Below, piece by piece: positions 1 to 11,609 of a stretch of DNA of 64,000 nucleotides (the first letter of the stretch is position 1; each line of letters starts with the position of its first letter). The notes beneath the pieces are model-generated. The model saw only the letters and a program-made list of their open reading frames with translations. It made no database searches and was not told the origin of the DNA. The translations under genes were made by a program, and so were the position numbers. Origin of the DNA: Zizania palustris (Eukaryota > Streptophyta > Magnoliopsida > Poales > Poaceae); contig JAAALK010000289.1 in the NCBI GenBank assembly GCA_019279435.1, positions 32,493,067 through 32,557,066 on the forward strand, read 5' to 3'.

Positions 1-763
1 GCCGAGGGGTGTTCTAGCAGCCTCCGAAACCAATCTCTTGGCTCCGGACACCTTTGGCGAAGGGGCTCTGAGAGTGGAAACCTACAACAGAATAGATATC
101 AAATACCAATTCGTCCTAAGGACCGAACTCTGCTAAGTGTTGCACTAGAGAGCAAAGGTAGCAATCTGTTATGCAGATTAGCGGATACTTCACAGGCGAA
201 GTAACAAGGCGATAGCAATATTTTATGTAGATTAACTGATACTTCACAAGAGAAGTAACAAGGATTACCACTGTTCCGAAGTGGCCATCGGAGGGCTTCC
301 AGGCAAACCCACGAAGATTGCAGAAAAGTAAAGGTATGGTTCAAAGCTAGGGCTTTGTGTTGATTTGTGTTGGGGGGTTAATGAACCAGCCTCACCCCTA
401 TATTTATAGGGGCTAGACTTCTAATCTCTAAGCTTAATCTGATAGGATTCGACTTAATCACGCGTAGGGATAAAACTTAGCCAGAATCGGACACAACTCT
501 ATCTCTGATTTCCTGCACAAAGTGGGCCTTCGGCTAGGCCCGCCAAAGCCTTCTCCTCGGGCCGAAGCTTCGGTGAGGTGGGCCTCCGAAGGCCATTGGG
601 CTGAAGGTAGCAAGCCTGTGGAAACTTCTGAAGCCCACAGCTCGATGGGCCTTCGACCATGTAGGGCTTCGGCCCAGTCCAGGACATGTGTATTTTCGGC
701 CCAAATTACCAAAATTGATATTTTGATAATCTTAACCATTAATGTCATTTTTTGTTATCAACG
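1..763 (-). mobile_element. Gypsy LTR (3' LTR of minus-strand element, cut by window edge)
   Basis: This stretch aligns along its length with the right part of the LTR at 57,848-59,198: the same GAAGGGGCTCTGAG block, a CACCCCTATATTTATAGGGG block, the CTTCGGC-rich block and a terminal TTTTTTGTTATCAAC. On the minus strand the LTR starts TGTTGAT (here with the last base changed) and holds a TATAAATA promoter box near 400-412. Its left part lies outside the window. Pol is absent and gag follows directly at 764. Confidence 0.8.
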
Positions 764-3245
764 GGATAGAAGCTGTCTTGCCAGCTAACTTCAATCTCCA
801 TACCTGGCGTGTCCTAGATACAACTGTGGACTCACCGGGTGGGCTATCTTTGCATTCTTCAGCCTCTTTTTCTCTAAGATACTCAGCATGAAGACGTTGC
901 AATCACCTCTTTTGGGATTTAGTCATCCCGGGAGGCGCCCATGAAGCTTGCAGATTGGTTCTGGGCGTCACAAATTTGCTCCCAGAACCTTGGTCCAAAC
1001 AGGGTGTACCCAGAACGGCCTTATCTACCTGCAGACTGAACTCATGCTCCTGTTGAGGGTTCGACCTCTTTGGTGGAGGTGGCCGATGGCGTTTGTCCTC
1101 GGCCCTTCTCCTATGCCTCTAGAGAAGCATCCTAAAAGTTACCTTTGGTTTTTGTGGAATTTATCCGAAGATGGCTTGTTGACATTTACTTTCCACACTC
1201 CAACCTTAGGGTTCTTCGGTATGAGAATGTTGTGCGTGGTTTCCCAATGACAACTGCCTTTCCTTTAGATGATTCGACCTGTTTGGGCCGAATTAGTACC
1301 TTCTTCCTGTCAAGATCAATGTTGTTTACGGGAAAGGGATCATGATCTAGCTTCATTCTAGGGCTAGAATCTAACTTCAATCGTCCTTCATCTATGGCCG
1401 ATCGAACTTGCCGATGAAAAACGTTGCATTAATTAATAGAATGGGAAAGCGAATCATGCCACTTACAGTATGCACGTTTCTTCAAGTTGTTGGTAGATGG
1501 AATGACGTGACCTTTGGGCAACCTGAGGAGCTTGCTTTTCAACAGAAAATCAAATATTTTATCTCACTTGGTCACATCAAATGAGTACTTAACTTCATTG
1601 GGCCGACTCTTAGCGGGGGACGGCCATAATTCGGAGCACACGATTGTTTTAGATCCACTGGGCCAGATCCATTTGGCCGTGTACATGTCAGCCGAATCTT
1701 CTTCTCCTGATGATTCTTCTTCAGAGTGCTCCATGATGTGTAGCTCAGCCTTAGGCTCACTAGAAACTTTAATAGACCTTTTGCCTCTAGCTCGGCCTTC
1801 CTGGTCCAGAGCCTGCTATAAAACCTGACTAACCTCGAGGAAGTTTCAACTGTCTAGCTTTTCCTTAATTTCATAATGAAAACCGTTGAAAGCTAAGTCG
1901 GCCAGATCCTTCTCGGAGATGTTTAAACGAAAACATCGATTCCTAGTGTCTCAGAAGCACCTAATATAGTCGGAGACACTCTCAATTGTCTTATGTTTAA
2001 CCGATGTCAAATGTGAGAGCCTAAGTTCGGTTTCCCCAGTGTAAAAATAATCGTGGAATTTCTGTTCTAACTGGGCCCAAGTCTGGACGGAGTTCGGCGG
2101 TAGTGCCGAAAACCAAGTGAAAGCAGTGCCGGACAGCGATAAGGAAAATAATTTGAGCTTAAGCGCATCTGACCCACTTGCTTCACCACACTGTGCTAGG
2201 AATTGGCCTATATGCTCTAGGGTGGTCTTGCTACTCTTGCCATCAAACTTGGTGAACTCAGGAACCTAAAGCCGTGAGGATATGGGATGGCGTCGAAATG
2301 GTTTGGGTACGGCTTACGGTAAACCCTAATCCTATCCCGAGGCGTGTAACTAGTGCATTCCCTAACAAGCGCATGAATTCACTCGTCAATATCCTCTATG
2401 CTTCCGGCCTGCGTGCGTCTCTCGTGCGGGGGCACGACACATGGTGGTATGTTGGGGTGTCAGTCGTACAGCTCCTCCTCTCGTGCAGGCTCATGGTAAA
2501 TGGGATGCTCAGGCCTATGTGGGTATGTTGGGAGCAGGAGGAGCGGGCAGTGCGTGAATGGGCAACGCGGGCACAGGCGGTGTGTAATAAAATGGGGCGG
2601 TCTGACCGGCCATAGGGTCGGTTTGACCATAGGCGCACTAGCCGGTCGGACCGGCCTGGTAGCCAGTCTGACCATAGGTATATGGGTCGGTCGGACCAGC
2701 CTGGTAGCTGGTCACACCGACTGTCATCGGTGACGGTGCCTGTTACGTGCTAGTTTGGCTGGCCCAAGGGTCGACTCGACCGACAGTGGTGTGTACAGCC
2801 TCGGCCCCAGAAATTAGAGGTGTATATGTAAGGGCCTTTTCCGGTGCTCTTGTCGGTTCTACTGTGTACGTGGTGCACGGGGGTAGACTAGCAATCGGGA
2901 TGTGAGAAACGACCTCAGAAAAGCCGAATCTCCTAAACATCGCTTCCATTTCAGGGCCTAGTCGATTTGAAAATGTAGCACTAATGGCCTGATCCACTGT
3001 AGCGGCTATCTCCTGTCTAATCTCTAAGGGGATAAAAATGGGAGGAATGGTGGTGGTACCTTGTTTCCAAAGGGGTCCGACATGTTGATGTCATGCTTGA
3101 CGAAGCCTGTGTGAGTTTTCGTGTAGCGCCCGAGCATGAGGGCGTGGAATTCCTTCATATTGGCTCTGATCTCGGCCCGATCCTCTTCGGGGATGTCCGC
3201 GAGAGTGGGGAGGATGATGTTGTGGTTGTCGATTTCCATGCTCAT
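764..3245 (-). pseudogene. Gypsy (Tat-like) gag pseudogene, pol-less element
   Basis: Read on the minus strand this is a retrotransposon gag. The N-terminus begins at an ATG at 3245 (MSMEIDNHNI), about 100 bp inside the LTR. The Retrotrans_gag core lies at about 1850-2240, with recognisable blocks such as GQFLAQCGEAS, LSLSGTAFTWFSALPPNS and TWAQLEQKFHDYF. A basic C-terminal stretch near 900-930 reads PPGMTKSQKR. Several stops and frame changes break it. The spacer between N-terminus and core (2580-2725) is filled with GGTCNGACC palindromes like those in the LTRs. After the basic tail the sequence runs straight into the 3' LTR; protease, RT, RNase H and integrase are missing. It would have encoded a capsid-like structural protein and is clearly non-functional. 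Confidence 0.8.
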
Positions 3246-3347
3246 GCCCCCTTGGGTCTATCGGCGATAGGGGTACTATTGTCGTAGTCGTAGTAGTCGT
3301 GGTCGATGTACCCATAGCTGATGTAGACGTGCTCGTCGTGTCGATGT

Positions 3348-4728
3348 CAGTTCGATGATCCAAAAATGCACGGATACTTAGGGATAAACCTAAGCATGAT
3401 GCGGCGCCGACGTCGTGTTCCGACGGATCCTTAATGGTTGTAAGGAGTAACGGAGTCGCCAGACAATTAAATTATACCAAAAGATATAACCTAATTGGCC
3501 AAATGTGTGTAAATATTCAAACCGGCCTAAACGAATGCCAATTTGGCTCTATGGCGAAGGGGGCCACCGAAGGGGTGGTTCGGCGTTTAATCGAAGTGGG
3601 TATCCAATGAAGGGGGACCTCAGAGTTAGAAATAGGGTAGGCCAAAGGGTACCCGAGAGGGGGGGCTTCGGCCTTTGAGTCGGTCTGACCGACGAAGGAT
3701 CCCGGTCGGACCGGGGGTCAGACTCCGGTCGAACCGAGGGCTTTAGTGCAAAGTATTATGCCAAAGGTTGTTTCGGCGAGGTGCACAAAGTGTGGCTTCG
3801 GCCTTCGGCTGGTCACACCGGAGGGTAGATTTCGGTCCGACCAGAGGTTGCCGAAAGGTGCCCTCTAGAGCTGATGTGAAGACAGGCTTCGGCGAAGGGC
3901 CTTGAATGCACAGTCGGTCGGACTGTCCTTGGGCCGTCGGTCAAACCAGGCCTTGCCGACAACGGGGTGATGGCACAGTACTCGGCGGTCAGACCGGGGT
4001 ATACACTCCGGTCAGACCGGGGGGTCTTGGAAAGTGATCTCCAACCTCCGACGATGCCTTGAAGATAGTAGATGAATCCCAGGTTCTTGGCGATGAATAT
4101 GAGGATAATCTCCCCGTGAAATAAATATAGATCAAGTGCTAATTTGGCCTAGAGGCCGGATTTCCAAGGGAAATTGGATAAAACCGATAGAATTGATAGA
4201 AGTCCATTTCGTGGATAAGACGGGAGATTCACATGTGAATTAACAAGGGTTACCATGATTTCGACGCGATAGACGCATGGCTTATTGTGCAAACCCATGA
4301 AGATGGACGTTACTTGGCTAATCCTAGGGCAAGGAAGTAGATTGAAAGGTAAAAGAACGATTCAAAGCGAGGGCTTTGTGTTGATATGAAAGCGGGGGGC
4401 GTCCCTCATGAATCGGCCTCACCCCTTTATTTATAGGGGTCGGTCTCATGATATCTGGCGTCCAAAATAATCCTCTTTGGCTAAAAGTGGTTAGGATATG
4501 ATTAGATCAAAAACAGCCCGGAACTGCAATTTTATCTCTAATCCCGGACGAGGGTCGGTCTGACCAGATCAATTGGGCCAGTCTAATTGGGCCTACATTG
4601 CCAGTTGGACCGGCCCACCATGGCCGGTCAGACTGGCCTGTGCCAGATGGTCACATTTTCGGCCAAAAGTACTAGTTTTTCGGTATTTTGTACACTTTGA
4701 CCATTAGTGACATTTTTGGGTATAAACA
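3348..4728 (-). mobile_element. Gypsy LTR (5' LTR of minus-strand element)
   Basis: The left edge near GTCAGTTCGATGATCC and the right edge TATAAACA match the borders of the LTRs at 57,848 and 6706, except that about 30 bp are missing or diverged at the left. It contains a CCTTTATTTATAGGGG promoter block near 4420-4440 (TATAAATA on the minus strand) and many CGGTCNGACCGG palindromes at 3660-4030. It pairs with the partial LTR at 1-763 around the gag remnant. Both LTRs run in the same (minus) orientation. The left border is approximate. Confidence 0.75.
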
Positions 4729-6705
4729 AGAACAAAGGTAAAATGTTGTTCGCCGGGATCAGTATCAACAACCCCCAACGACTAATCGATATCTCACGCC
4801 GAACTAGCAAGAAGACGATTGAGTGAACCAAATTTCTAAGGTGATTCAGGACCAATTTGGACTAAAGCACAAGTACCAGACCTACGTGTATCGGTGACGG
4901 TACCCAGAGTGGTTCAATAGGGTTTCGTTGCCAAATCGATACAAGGTCCTCGACTTCACCAATTTCTCAGGGCGGGGCTCGGTCTCCATGATCAAACATA
5001 TTAGTCGTTTTCTCGCTCGGTGTGGTGAGGCATCGGCTGAAGAAGAACTGAAGGTCAGGTTTTTCACGCTGTCACTATCAAGATCGACCTTCGCATGGTT
5101 CTCATCACTGTCGGAGAACTCTATCAGAGGATGGGTAGATCTAGAGAAGAAGTTTCATAAATATTTCTTTGCCGGCATACACGAGATGAAGCTCACCGAT
5201 TTGATGGCAGTACAATAGAAGATGGATGAGTCGGTCCAAGATTACGCATAGAGGTTTCACGCTGTGAGGAGTATGTGCTATAGCCTGAACCTCAGCGACA
5301 CAGAACTGGCTGAGCTAGCATTCCAAGGGCTCCTGAACCCAATAAAGGACATGTTCTCATCGCAGGAGTTGGAGAGCCTATCACACTTGGTACAACGGGT
5401 ATCATCCCATGAGAGCCGATTCCAAGAAGCAAAAATGGACATGTATCAAAAGATGGTGGCATATGCTCATGCATCCCATTCGGACTCCGATGAGGACAGT
5501 GAGTCTGATGCAGAGGTCAATTTGGCTGAATGGACTAGAAACAAGAAACGGGTTGCGAGTCCGTGGGTGAAGCCAGCTAATAAAGAGAAGTATGATTTTG
5601 ACATCAACAAGGCCACCTAACCACGTGATACCACCTAACCACGTGGCATAACTCCCCGTCTCACCACACTAACGTGTGCAAAGTGTTTAGACAGCAGATC
5701 CAATCGACCGTGGAGCAAGGCTGAATCAAGTTCAATGATGGGAACAAGCTGATGAACATCGATGGTCACCCCTTCTCGGTGAACACGCTGCATGTGCACC
5801 ACGCTGATGCCCGACACTCGAAGAAAAGCAGGCGGACTAACAGTGGCGTCACCTCCTCAGGTCTAATTTGAAAATATGAGAAGAAGTCAAGAGAAAGGAT
5901 GGATGGCGAGGATGATCACGAGTACTCACGATTCATCCCCCATTGGAATTGTGAGTTCTTCAGATTATGCTGGAATGAAGGGCTCCACCTATCGACGAAG
6001 ATAGGTGGCAAAGCGGCCTGACCAAAGAACTGATAGGGCGAGGCAACATGTTCAGGAAAGGTTGTCCACCCATCAAAGGTTATCACCGCCAAGGCTATCG
6101 ATACTTGAAAGGCTAGGACCCATCGACGTCAAGGAAAATGGTCAATCAAGCGATGGTGGCATTACCATAGGAAAGACACAGTGGTTTTCCAGTGGGATAT
6201 TCATGAAGAATCAGAAAAGGAGAGTGCAGCGGTTGTGGCAGATAGAGCTGAAGGTACAAATCCACAAGAACGAGACTGATCAGCCCCGAAGGATTAAAAG
6301 TGAATGGCGAGTGAAGGACAAGGACGATCATGATGACAAGAAAGACGCATGGGTAAACATGGTTTTCTTCCTCCCTATAGAGTATCAGGCCACCCGTGAG
6401 GCTGACGCCGAATAGGCCGATACAATGGCTCAGCTGGTATTGACTCCACAGCCGGCAGTATTTGACAAGACAGAAGATCATGAGCATCGGTGCCTTTTAC
6501 CTCTTTACATCAAGGTGCATACGTCAACTTGATGCCAAATGTCACCTTGCAATAGCTAGGAAAAGGGACATATGACCTCATGAAAACCAATATGGTACTA
6601 AGGGACTTTGGTGGCAATTCATCGGAGACGATGGGGGTGCTAAACGCATAATTGATGGTAGCAGCAAGACCGTGCTGGCCACCTTCTTCGTCATAGAAGG
6701 GAAAG
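4729..6705 (+). pseudogene. Gypsy (Tat-like) gag-protease pseudogene, first part
   Basis: This is plus-strand gag of a second element. The core at about 4898-5620 contains YPEWFNRVSLPNRYKVLDF, ISRFLARCGEAS, LSLSRSTFAWFSSL and WVDLEKKFHKYFFAG, followed by LSDTELAELAFQGL. In-frame stops occur after LTDLMAVQ (5216-5218) and before RFHAVRS. A basic tail (KNQKRRVQRL) lies near 6205-6235. From about 6490 a retropepsin-like segment follows (LPLYIKVHTS, DLMKTNMVLRDFGGN, ATFFVIEGK), but the catalytic Asp-Gly/Thr-Gly/Ala part seems deleted. The frame is then interrupted by the solo LTR at 6706 and continues at 8028. No start codon is certain because the left side abuts the other element's LTR. Confidence 0.8.
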
Positions 6706-8027
6706 TGTTGACGCAAAAATGCACCCTCACACTTGGGCCGGCTCGACGTCCAAAAGTATCGCAACGATACCGACGTCACGTTCCGACTACCCTAGATAGT
6801 GACAAGGGATTTGGAATCGCCAGGCAATCAGATAAATAATTGATATTTCAATCCAATTGGCCGAAAAATATTAGTAAAAATGTAAACAGTAACAAAATGA
6901 TCAAAATACCTGGAATCGGCCAGTTCGGAGGCCGATTCGGAGTTACAGCGGATACTGGTCCGAAGGGTCCCTAGGGCACCTTCAGCCTCAGGCCCGGTCA
7001 GACCGGAGGTACAACCTCGGTTGGACCAGAGGTTGCGATGGGGCTCCGGGCGAAGTCCCGAAGGTTGATGCGAGGTGTGGCTCCGGCGGTCTGACCGGCG
7101 AAGCTTCTTCAGTCGAACCGACCGCGCTACCCCGGTCACACCGGGCGAAGGGTTCTCCGGATGTTGGCCTTCGAATGTGCGGAGCTCCGGCGTGTAGGGC
7201 TTCGGTGGTTAGGGCTTCGATGGGCTTGGTCTTAGGCTTCGGCACGCCCGGTGTAGAGGGTCCCGGTCAGACCAGCGGAGTAATGTTGATCTGACCGGCT
7301 ATTGCCGACAACAGCGTGACGAGGTCTGGTCAGACCGGTATCTCAACACTGGTCGGACCGAACTAACAGATCCAATCTGCTAAACCTCGGCAACCATAGC
7401 AAATAATCTTCAATCACCTCCAAACTTTGCAGAGATGTTCGGGAAGGCAATTGATGTGTAAAAACAATAAGAGATCAAACACAATTCGGCTAGAGGGCCG
7501 AATTGCCGAGTAGGGCAATAAAAACTGATAAAAAGGATAGCAATCCGTTACGTGGATTAGCGGGAGGTTCACAAGCGAACTAGCAAGGGTTACCGTGATT
7601 ACGGACGCGGCAGACAGAGGGCTTTCAAGCAAACCCACGAAGATGCAGAAAGTAAAGAAAATAAATACGATTCAAAGCTAGGGCTTTGGATTTTTAGATT
7701 GGAGAGAGGGGCTTGAATCGGCCTTGCCCCTAATATTTATAGGGGTGGGCTAGTTATCCCTGGCTAGAGATAGAGTTAGATGCGGCAAAAAACCTGTTAA
7801 GATAAGATTTGGGCGAAAATACCTTGAATCCTCCTCGGATCCATATTCTGGACCCTGGCTGGTCTGACCGAGCCCATGGGTCTAGTCTGACTAGACCTGG
7901 CCGGTTGGACCGGCCTACCATAGCCGGTCAGACCGGCCTTTGCCAGGTTTGACATATTTTCGGTCAAAAATACCATTTTTCAGTATTTGCCTAGTTTGAC
8001 CATTAATGCCATTTTTTGCTATAAACA
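6706..8027 (-). mobile_element. Solo LTR of a gypsy element, 1322 bp, TSD GAAAG
   Basis: It starts TGTTGACGC and ends TATAAACA (TGTT...AACA), and is flanked by a perfect 5-bp duplication GAAAG at 6701-6705 and 8028-8032. It is the same LTR family as 3348-4728 and 57,848-59,198, with minus-strand TATAAATA inside an ATATTTATAGGGG block near 7730-7747. It contains CGGTCNGACCGG palindromes at 7000-7350 and 7855-7945. No internal domain exists on either side: protease sequence ends before it and resumes after it, so it arose by LTR-LTR recombination after insertion into the pol gene of the plus-strand element. Confidence 0.93.
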
Positions 8028-8760
8028 GAAAGGATCTTATAGTCTTTTGCTGAGGCGTGATTGCATTCATACAAATTGTTGCATCCCATCGACAATGCAT
8101 CAGAGCCTCATGCAATGGGTCGGTGATCAAGTGGAAATAGTTCCCGTCGCTAAATCAGTTAACGTGGCTATAACCGATTTATCGTTATGGGAAATGGAAG
8201 AAGTCGTTTGCCTGTCTAGCGAGACTTGGGATGATGACTTTCTTGAAGTATAAAATAATAGAATCAAACTAGTCAACAATGAACATTCTGAGCTTACCCG
8301 TTGAAGGTGGCGTAGATGAAGTAGAAGGTAAACTCGGTCAAGGCTTCGCAGCAACCGATGAGCTACAAGAGGTAGACATCGGACACAGTGACAGACCAAG
8401 GCCAACCTTTGTAAGTGCTCAACTCCTGATGAAATAGAGAACAAATTAATCACATTATTATGAGAATATCAGGACTGCTTCGCATGGTAATATCATGAAA
8501 TGCCAAGATTTAGACGATCGGTCATAGAACATCGGCTCCCAATAAGATAAGGGTATCGGCCCTTCAAGAAGTCACCTCGGCAGTTCAAGGTAGAAATAAA
8601 TCCAAATATAAAGGCTGAGGTAACAAGGTTATATGGCATAGTATTCATAAGATCGTGCCGATACACAGAGTGGATATCCAACATCATGCTAGTATGGAAG
8701 AAGAATGGGAAGTACTTGAAGAAATATTTCTCGAGCGTTTGGATAAATACCTAAAGGACT
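8028..8760 (+). pseudogene. Gypsy pol pseudogene: protease-RT remnant fused to integrase tail
   Basis: This continues the plus-strand pol after the solo LTR. TMHQSLMQWVGDQVEIV belongs to the protease-RT linker. DEIENKLITLL*EYQDCFAW, SVIEHRLPI, GYRPFKKSPRQFKVEI and CRYTEWISNI form the start of reverse transcriptase (about 8405-8690). Immediately after KKNGK the reading becomes YLKKYFSSVW, which in the intact homologue at 59,285-59,330 is the extreme C-terminus of integrase. The rest of RT, RNase H and nearly all of integrase are therefore deleted. The YxDD-type RT active site is absent. The element is non-functional. Confidence 0.8.
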
Positions 8761-9040
8761 ACACGCAAGACAGCCGATACCAATGGTATCACCTTTAGAT
8801 GGCCGATGTTGAAGCATCACCCTTAGACATAAAAATCTCAATATCAATACAAAATATTGATGACAAATATATTGCAAAAGCATGTTGGTTCAGGTTACAA
8901 GATGAAGGCCCTACACAAAACTAAGCAAGAGCACGACGGATTGCTATGATCGCCCGTAGTTGGATCACATCAACGCTCTAGAGGACGGCCCGATCTTTGA
9001 CGTCCAAGTTAGGGACATCTTTAATGGCATGACGTTGATG

Positions 9041-11366
9041 CTACGCATGACGGATGGCACCGGTAAGCCGGCGCTTCCGGGCCTCGATCTGAGTCGAGAA
9101 GGAGGCCAAAGCATTCTCCCTCTCGGCGATCTTCGTTCGGACCCCGTCTAGCTTCGACACTAGATCAGCCTCCTCTGCCCGTAGATGATAGAGTTCCAAC
9201 GACGTGGCCGACGACTCATCATGGATGCGATCTAGGAAGATACCCTCAGTCATTACCGCCTCCTTATGGGTTTTCATCGCCTCTAGTAGCGATGCATGGC
9301 TGGCTCGATCAGCCATCTTCTTCATAGCCCGCTGCACCCCCGGCCGATGAAACTCTAGAAAGGCAATGGGTGTAAGAGCGTCGATCAGTTCCAGAGCAAG
9401 GGAGCCCATGACATCGTTGAAATGGACCCTTATCGGACCCAAATCATTGACCAGGACTTCAACTAGTTTCTCTAACCGATGCAGCAAGTCTGATAGGGTC
9501 TCCCGTACTTCGGGAGTCAATGGAGAATTAATCGGTAGAATATCATTGACGACCCCATCAACATCAAGATAGGGGCTGATGTCAAACAAAAACTGTAGGA
9601 CGAAGGACTAGAGGAAAAGAAAAAGGTTAGATCGATAACAAAAGAAGCGGGCCATGATAAACACAAGGACACTTACGTTAGATGGCCTATGTGGGATGGC
9701 TGACTGCGAGGCGCCATCGGTAGAGGAGGCCGAAGCATCGCTCTCTGTGGTGGTGATCGGGAGGGTAGGTGAGTGCTCCTCGTCGGGCTTGTCCTGATCG
9801 AGCATCAGCTACGCCCAAAGCTGGTGTCGGTTACATCAAATAGAACAGAAAAATGAAAGAATGGATAAGTAAGGATACTTGGTCAATGGTATCAACATTG
9901 ACAACCGATGCCTCGGAACTACTGGTGGCGCCTATCGGTGCACCAACCCCAAGGGTATCGGCACCGGCAGGCACAGCTCCAGCAGCGACCGCACCTAGAG
10001 CGGCGACGACGTCGGCAACGACCAATACATTCAGATTAGTGGCAACAACCTCCGGTGTGTCGGCCCGAGCAGTAAACCCTATGGCAAAAACTTTGGTGGA
10101 CTGAGCTCGTCATGGATCGGCAAGTTCATTTGACATGTGGTCAAACGCTGGATAGAGGGAGTCGACGTCGATAGGAGATGATGACAGTTGAGAACAAAGT
10201 AGATGTCCAGCGTCAGAAACATAAAGAAGGAAATGACCACAACACAAAATGCAAGTGCAGACCTGAATGGATTGATGGGACTTTGGTTGTTGGTGTTTGC
10301 TGATGGCAGAGGCCTGCACGATTGAGGAGGTGATCGGCGTTGGCTACCAAAATAAACAAAAGATATAGGTACACTCAAAGAATCATCATTATAAAAAGAA
10401 ATCAAGATTTACCGATGGCTGTGGAGTTGAAGATAATTGGCTCCTCTGACTGGCCCAAGCCATGGTGGATCGGCGCGTGATCGGGGTCAACACTTGGCAT
10501 TTGCGCGCTAGGACTTTAGACCGCTTTCCACTCACCCAGGCCGTGGGAGTGGGAACAATAATAGCCATGTTTGTAGTGGCCGATACAGGGCCATATCATA
10601 TCGGTTGAACACTAGAACTCACTAAATGGGCATCGAGGTCATCCTCCTGCAAGAAACAAAGATAATTAGACAAAAGGAGGGCGTTGAAAACAAAGCAAAA
10701 AAGTAAGTTGAAGTGCCTACCTTGGGTCCCGCGTCAACTTCGCCTGGGTGAAGCCACTACCCGTAAAGTAGTGAAGAGTGGTTAAAAACATGCTCCTTTA
10801 GTTCGCTCCACCATTGACAAAAGACGGTGGAGGTCGCTCGGCAGGCTGCCCAAGAGGAAAAATCACTGGTGAAGATCTCATCAGTCATATGAAAAAGGCA
10901 ATCCCAATCCACGATATCCTTGACTTCCCATGAGTTTGGATTCGACAAAGAATAAGTGTGGTGGGAGTTAGCCGAAGCCTAATTGTCTCGCAAAGACCGA
11001 TGGGTGGTAGAACTCGTAAGAGCCCTTCCAGGAACACTCACCGATAAAATTAATAGGGAGCAAGCAAGGGAAAATCATGGCTATGAATATGCGGAGGGAT
11101 TCTTCATCCCAGAACACATCAGGCAGGATTAGTCGATGAGGGCATCCATACTCTGAGTAATACTCGAAGGGATACCAGCCGATTGGGAATCCATGGTAAA
11201 AACACTTGAAGCAGGTGGCCAAGGATGCATGAGACAAAGGAAAAGCAGAAAAGCATGCCACCACCTCACCCAAGGAAGAGCAGTGATGATAAACAGGATT
11301 AGCCGATTCTAGAAAATCGGTAGGAAAACACATTTGGGAAAACAGGTGTCCTCCAACAAATATCAA
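9041..11366 (-). pseudogene. Antisense extra ORF of Tat element, plant-mobile-domain-like
   Basis: This is a spliced-looking minus-strand coding region lying 3' of the plus-strand pol remnant and antisense to it, the position of extra ORFs in Tat-lineage elements. The piece at 10,968-11,366 contains FYHGFPIGWYPFEYYSEYG, LPDVFWDEESLRIFIAM and YEFYHPSVFARQLGFG, which I recognise as the plant mobile domain (PMD, aminotransferase-like) type. 10,757-10,948 continues it (VFCQWWSELKEHVFNHSSL). 9041-9589 is a 182-residue, charge-rich, probably coiled-coil C-terminal exon ending in a stop. A consensus donor (GTAAGT near 9673) and an acceptor (CTACAG near 9590) support splicing between exons. Stops interrupt several exons. 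PMD proteins in TEs have no assigned reaction. Confidence 0.6.
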
Positions 11367-11609
11367 CGATATAAAATTAAGCCAGAGCTGAAAGAACCAC
11401 CACGGGCCACTAGGGTGGCCGATGGGATCGCCAACCGATAGTTTGGTCGATACGAGGTGAAGATGGTGGTAGGTGGCTCCAAGGAGGTATCGGTATTGCA
11501 GTACTCATTGCAGTCTTTCCACTAGCTTTCATGTCGTCTCTAGCAGTACTCATGAAAAACTTTGCCCCACTGAAATACTCATTGCAAGTATGACAATCAA
11601 GATACATAT

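Noticed and set aside
522..788. 88-codon plus-strand frame at the window start
   Set aside because: Lies inside the LTR and is antisense to its transcription; the same reading occurs in other LTR copies as non-coding sequence.
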